DNA from: Verrucomicrobiota bacterium
GTDB lineage: Bacteria; Verrucomicrobiota; Verrucomicrobiia; Verrucomicrobiales; Verrucomicrobiaceae
DNA length: 9,853 nt
Assembly (NCBI GenBank): GCA_021413535.1
Contig: JAIOQF010000359.1
Location: 1-9,853 of the forward strand
Direction: 5' to 3'
Below, in pieces: positions 6,662 to 9,853 of this stretch. Numbering within the stretch: position 1 is the first letter of the stretch; each line of letters begins with the position of its first letter. The position numbers and the translations under genes were made by a program. Below the pieces are notes generated by a model. The model saw nothing but the letters and a program-made list of their open reading frames with translations, was not told the DNA's origin and did not search any database.

Positions 6662-8962
6662 ATGACACGCCAGGCAAACAAAGTGATCAACCAACTTGGC
6701 CGCGCCGCGCCGTTCTGGTGGAGGACACTGCCTTTGATTTTGATCGGACTGGCGGGCCTGCTGGTTTATTCCAACAGCTTTCATGGGCCTTTTGTGTTCG
6801 ACGATGTTGAATCAATCAGAGACAACCCGACGATCCGGCATCTGTCTCCGTTGAGGCAAGTAATGTTTCCGGAGAAAGGAATTTTGGGCAGGGGAGTTAC
6901 GGTGGAGGGACGGCCCTTGTTGAACTTGAGTTTTGCTCTGAACTACACGTTGTGCGGACTGGAGGTGTGGGGTTATCATGCGGTGAATCTTTTGATTCAT
7001 GTGCTCGCAGGATTGACCCTCTTCGGGATCGTGCGCCGGACCTTGCTCCGGCTTGAATCATCGGGACGATTGAATGCTGGTTCCGCGTCGTGGCTGGCGC
7101 TGTTGGTGGCGCTGCTCTGGGTGGTGCATCCCTTGCAGACTGAATCGGTGACTTACATGGTGCAACGCGCGGAATCGCTGGTGGGCCTGTTTTATTTGCT
7201 CACACTGTATTTATCCATTCGCGCAATGGATGCGCCATGGGTGCGACATTGGCAGATCGCAGCCGTCTTCGTGTGCGCTCTGGGGATGATGGCCAAGGAA
7301 GTCATGGTGACAGCGCCGATGATGATCCTGCTTTACGATTCGGTTTTTGTGACTGGTTCCATTCGGCTGGCTTGGCGGGAACGATGGGGATTTTATCTGG
7401 GGCTGTTCGCCACTTGGGCGGTGCTGGCTGCGATTATGTTATGGGCTGGAGAAGCCAGTCTGGGTTTGGTGAAGGCTTTGTTATTCCAAGCGAGCGGACA
7501 GGGGACGGTCGCAGCCGCGGTTCGCGAAATGAACTGGCTTGATTATGCGCTGACCCAGTTCGGTGCAATCGTTCAATACCTGCGTCTGAGCATCTGGCCG
7601 GATCCGCTGATTTTTGATTACGGCAACGAAGTGGCCCATGGGTTTTTGGAAACCGTGCCCGCCGCACTTTTAGTGGGATTATTATTTGGAGCCACGCTGG
7701 TGGGTTTGTGGCGTCGGCACTGGACGGGATTTGCCGGAACCTGGTTCTTTCTAATTCTGGCGCCGACCTCAAGCGTGGTGCCCTTGACCGGACAAACGAT
7801 GGCGGAACATCGGATGTATCTACCGCTGGCCGGAGTGCTGGTTCTGCTGGTGGCTGTTGGCTATGCCGTGTGGGGCAAACTTCAGATGCGCCTGAAGCCA
7901 AACAGATGGCTGTCTGCGCTGGCGGCGGCTTCAATTTTCCTAGTGCTGGGTGGACTGACGCTGCGACGCAATCGGGATTACCAGTCGGAATATTCCATCT
8001 GGCAGGACACGGTGCTGAAAAAACCCACAAGTCCCACCGCGCACAATAATCTGGGTTATTCCACATTCATTCATGAAGGGCGGGTGGACGAGGCCATCTC
8101 CCATTATCAGAAAGCCTTGGAGCTCAGTCCGAATTATGCTGACGCTCACAATAATCTTGCTGTGGCGCTGCTTGATAAAGGGCGGGTAGATGACGCGCTC
8201 ACTCATTTCCAAAAAGCTCTAGAACTCAAACCCGTTTTCGCCGAAGCGATGAATAATTTAGGTAAGGTTCTTTTTCTAAAAGGGCAAGTGGATGAAGCAA
8301 TCGTCCATTTCCAGAAAGCCGTGGAAATGAAACTGGATTTTGCCTTGGCCCACAACAACCTTGGGGCTGCTTGCCTGCAAAAGGGGCAATTGGACAAGGC
8401 ATTAACCTATGGCCAGAGTGCCATCGAATTCAGCCCGGCAAACGCTGAAGCCCACTACAATTTTGGCAATGCCCTTTTTCAAAATGGGCAATTGAACGAA
8501 GCTGTCGTCCAGTATCAGCGAGCCCTGGAGATAAAATCGGATTACACAGGTGCTCACACCAATCTTGGCGTGGCACTACTAAAATTGGGGCGCGTGGAGG
8601 AGGCGCTGCTTCATTACGAACTTGCCATCAAGATCAGCCCGTTGGATCTGGGATCGATCAATAATCTGGCATGGATCCTGGCCACGAGTCCCCATGCTTC
8701 ACAGCGCAACGGTGTCCGATCGCTCGAACTCGCGCAGCGAGCCAGCGAACTCACTGGCGGCAATCATCCCATCGTTCTGCACACACTGGCTGCCGCCTTT
8801 GCCGAGTGCGGTCGCTTTGCCGAGGCGGTGCGAACCGCAGATCAGGCTTTGGTGGTGGCCAACGCGCAAGGAAATACCGCCTTGGCCGACGTCATCCGGA
8901 AAGAACGCGATCAATATCAGGCTGGCAAACCCGTTCGAGAGAATGCGCCAGCGGCACCCTGA
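6662..8962 (+). CDS. TMTC-like membrane glycosyltransferase (GT-C type) with C-terminal TPRs, copy 2
   Basis: The product has 766 residues and is a tandem paralogue of the preceding gene, alignable almost throughout. It keeps the same candidate active-site features: FVFDD (D47-D48), RPLLNLSFALNY at 84-95, YHAVNLLIH at 105-113, HPLQTES at 156-162, AKE at 211-213, and AEHRMYLPL at 381-389. The membrane domain spans about residues 22-435. Six regular TPRs (457-660), two looser ones (661-737) and the tail YQAGKPVREN follow. The extra length comes mainly from two more TPR units (68 residues), partly offset by a shorter N-terminus. It probably does a similar job to copy 1 with different acceptors, which is an inference. 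The 139-base gap between the two genes holds no clear promoter or terminator. ATG 6662 has no Shine-Dalgarno site. Confidence 0.85.
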   Translation: MTRQANKVINQLGRAAPFWWRTLPLILIGLAGLLVYSNSFHGPFVFDDVESIRDNPTIRHLSPLRQVMFPEKGILGRGVTVEGRPLLNLSFALNYTLCGLEVWGYHAVNLLIHVLAGLTLFGIVRRTLLRLESSGRLNAGSASWLALLVALLWVVHPLQTESVTYMVQRAESLVGLFYLLTLYLSIRAMDAPWVRHWQIAAVFVCALGMMAKEVMVTAPMMILLYDSVFVTGSIRLAWRERWGFYLGLFATWAVLAAIMLWAGEASLGLVKALLFQASGQGTVAAAVREMNWLDYALTQFGAIVQYLRLSIWPDPLIFDYGNEVAHGFLETVPAALLVGLLFGATLVGLWRRHWTGFAGTWFFLILAPTSSVVPLTGQTMAEHRMYLPLAGVLVLLVAVGYAVWGKLQMRLKPNRWLSALAAASIFLVLGGLTLRRNRDYQSEYSIWQDTVLKKPTSPTAHNNLGYSTFIHEGRVDEAISHYQKALELSPNYADAHNNLAVALLDKGRVDDALTHFQKALELKPVFAEAMNNLGKVLFLKGQVDEAIVHFQKAVEMKLDFALAHNNLGAACLQKGQLDKALTYGQSAIEFSPANAEAHYNFGNALFQNGQLNEAVVQYQRALEIKSDYTGAHTNLGVALLKLGRVEEALLHYELAIKISPLDLGSINNLAWILATSPHASQRNGVRSLELAQRASELTGGNHPIVLHTLAAAFAECGRFAEAVRTADQALVVANAQGNTALADVIRKERDQYQAGKPVRENAPAAP
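8030..8641 (+). repeat. Six regular 34-residue TPR units in copy 2
   Basis: Six consecutive 102-base units encode residues 457-660. A related 17-base core (GGGCGGGTGGACGAGGC and variants) starts at 8078, 8180, 8282, 8384, 8486 and 8588, exactly 102 bases apart. The units keep the TPR pattern of N-N-L-G, then G-x-(V/L)-(D/N/E)-(E/D/K)-A, then A-(L/I/V)-E. Neighbouring units are closer to each other at DNA level than in copy 1. Confidence 0.9.
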
Positions 8963-9038
8963 GCAGGGGTTCGCCTGAAGCTTTTATCTTCGATGACTTG
9001 CGGCAAAATGTATCTGCTGTTATCTGCGCAATTCGTAA

Positions 9039-9437
9039 ATGGAACAAATTAAAACCTATCTCATGGTGATGCTGGGGGGCACGGTCGGCGTGGCCGCGCG
9101 CATGTGGATGTCTTCAGCGCTGGGCGCGATCTTTGGTCTGGCTTTTCCCATCGGCACGCTGGTGGTGAATGTGCTGGGCTGTTTTCTGATCGGGGTTTTC
9201 ACCGGGCTGACCGGCCACGGCGGGGTCTGGCAGGTAACGCCGCACATGCAGCAAGCCATCACGATCGGCGCGCTGGGCGGCTACACGACGTTCTCGTCAT
9301 TCAGTCTGCAGACGATCAATCTCCTGAGCACCGGACATTTTTTGTATGCCACGCTCAATGTCGTGCTCTCGGTGATTCTCTGTCTGCTTGCGTGCTGGCT
9401 GGGACTCATTCTCGCCGGATTCGCCAACGCCAGGTAA
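9039..9437 (+). CDS. crcB: Fluoride ion channel CrcB/Fluc
   Basis: The product has 132 residues and four hydrophobic helices, the standard length for CrcB. It shows the family signatures GGTVGVAARMW with Arg21, GTLVVNVLGCF with Asn44, and GGYTTFSSFS at 80-89, which carries the pore-lining Phe85 and Phe88. Fluc proteins are dual-topology dimers that export fluoride passively across the inner membrane and protect cells from HF uptake. A single crcB gene, with no second copy beside it, fits a homodimer. The 76 bases upstream do not show the fluoride riboswitch consensus. The start is ATG 9039 with no Shine-Dalgarno site. The gene converges with the DUF1501 gene, with 21 bases between the stops. 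Confidence 0.95.
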   Translation: MEQIKTYLMVMLGGTVGVAARMWMSSALGAIFGLAFPIGTLVVNVLGCFLIGVFTGLTGHGGVWQVTPHMQQAITIGALGGYTTFSSFSLQTINLLSTGHFLYATLNVVLSVILCLLACWLGLILAGFANAR

Positions 9438-9449
9438 TTTCCGCGTTGG
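9424..9449. terminator. Hairpin between convergent crcB and DUF1501 genes
   Basis: CCAACGC (9424-9430) and GCGTTGG (9443-9449) form a perfect 7-bp stem with a 12-base loop that contains the crcB TAA. It sits between two convergent genes and could act on both strands. No T-run follows on either side, so termination activity is doubtful. Confidence 0.35.
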
Positions 9450-9458
9450 TATAAACGC

Positions 9459-9853
9459 CTACGCCAGCACACCTTTCACCACTTTACCGTGCACGTCCGT
9501 CAATCGGAAGTGACGCCCCTGAAATTTGAAGGTGAATCGCTCGTGATCAATGCCCATGAGGTGCATGAGTGTGGCCTGAAAGTCATGCACATGAACGCCA
9601 TCATTGACCACGTTGAAACCGAACTCATCACTCGCGCCGTAAGTCAGGCCGGGCTTGACGCCGCCGCCGGCCATCCAAAGCGTGAAGGCGTAGGGATGAT
9701 GATCGCGCCCCCACTGTTTCACGCTCTTGATATCACCTTGCAGGAATGGGGTGCGTCCGAATTCGCCTCCCCAGATCACGAGCGTGTCGTCCAGCATCCC
9801 GCGTTGTTTTAAATCATTCACGAGCGCCGCAGATGGTGCGTCAGTATCATTGC
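9459..9853 (-). CDS. DUF1501 (sulfatase-like) protein, C-terminal part, runs off the window
   Basis: About 131 codons are present, open to the window edge and ending in TAG at 9461-9459. The GTG near 9821 is internal, because the upstream frame (NDTDAPSAALVNDLKQRGML) already matches the family. Conserved DUF1501 (PF07394) segments are LVIWGGEFGRTP, GRDHHPYAFTLWMAGGG, SDEFGFNVV, VHVHDFQATLMHLMGIDHE, and FQGRHFRLTDV close to the C-terminus. DUF1501 proteins belong to the alkaline phosphatase/sulfatase superfamily, are usually exported, and are common in Planctomycetes and Verrucomicrobia, often beside DUF1549/DUF1553 cytochrome genes. Their substrates are unknown. A full protein would be roughly 450-500 residues, so most of it lies outside. 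The family-typical end supports TAG being a genuine stop codon in this genome. Confidence 0.93.
   Translation of the reverse strand, partial: NDTDAPSAALVNDLKQRGMLDDTLVIWGGEFGRTPFLQGDIKSVKQWGRDHHPYAFTLWMAGGGVKPGLTYGASDEFGFNVVNDGVHVHDFQATLMHLMGIDHERFTFKFQGRHFRLTDVHGKVVKGVLA

Noticed and set aside
8963..9038. Possible fluoride riboswitch upstream of crcB
   Set aside because: The leader lacks the conserved GGNGAUGG start and the GGCUGAUG-type core. CGATGACTTG at about 8992 is only a superficial likeness, and there are only 76 bases of space.

Overview
The window looks like chromosomal DNA of a Verrucomicrobiota-type bacterium (PVC superphylum). The evidence is the gene content. There is a DUF1501 (sulfatase-like) protein, which is abundant in Planctomycetes and Verrucomicrobia. 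There are two long membrane proteins with TMTC-like N-termini and C-terminal TPR arrays, a GYF-like/bPH2 membrane protein, and a YbjN-fold protein. This placement is an inference from family distribution, not from a marker gene. All genes but the last lie on the + strand, and no stretch over 300 bases lacks a gene.

Layout. (1) 1-948: the C-terminal part of an FAD-linked oxidoreductase (GlcD/COG0277 type), broken by one in-frame TAG at 130-132. (2) 1146-2671: a DUF1326 protein with a Cys-rich N-terminus, then a DUF2182 polytopic membrane protein. These two families are often neighbours and may form a metal-handling unit. A 14-bp inverted repeat lies between them and runs up to the DUF2182 start. 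(3) 2740-2816: tRNA-Pro(UGG) with an encoded CCA end. (4) 2911-4327: a YbjN-like protein, then a protein with a possible GYF-like N-terminus, an acidic linker, two membrane helices and a C-terminal bPH2 domain. (5) 4381-8962: two tandem paralogues (713 and 766 aa) that look like bacterial relatives of TMTC protein O-mannosyltransferases. Each has a GT-C-like membrane domain followed by TPRs, and the second copy has two more TPR units than the first. (6) 9039-9437: a single-subunit CrcB/Fluc fluoride channel. (7) 9459-9853, minus strand: the C-terminal end of a DUF1501 protein that runs off the window, convergent with crcB.

The window does not form one obvious operon or a defence or mobile system. 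The most noteworthy items are the paralogous TMTC-like pair with exact 102-bp TPR periodicity, the DUF1326/DUF2182 pair with Cys/Met-rich loops and an inverted repeat at the second gene's start, and the nonsense-interrupted oxidoreductase. Only the DUF1326 gene has a clear Shine-Dalgarno sequence; the other six starts that can be judged lack one.
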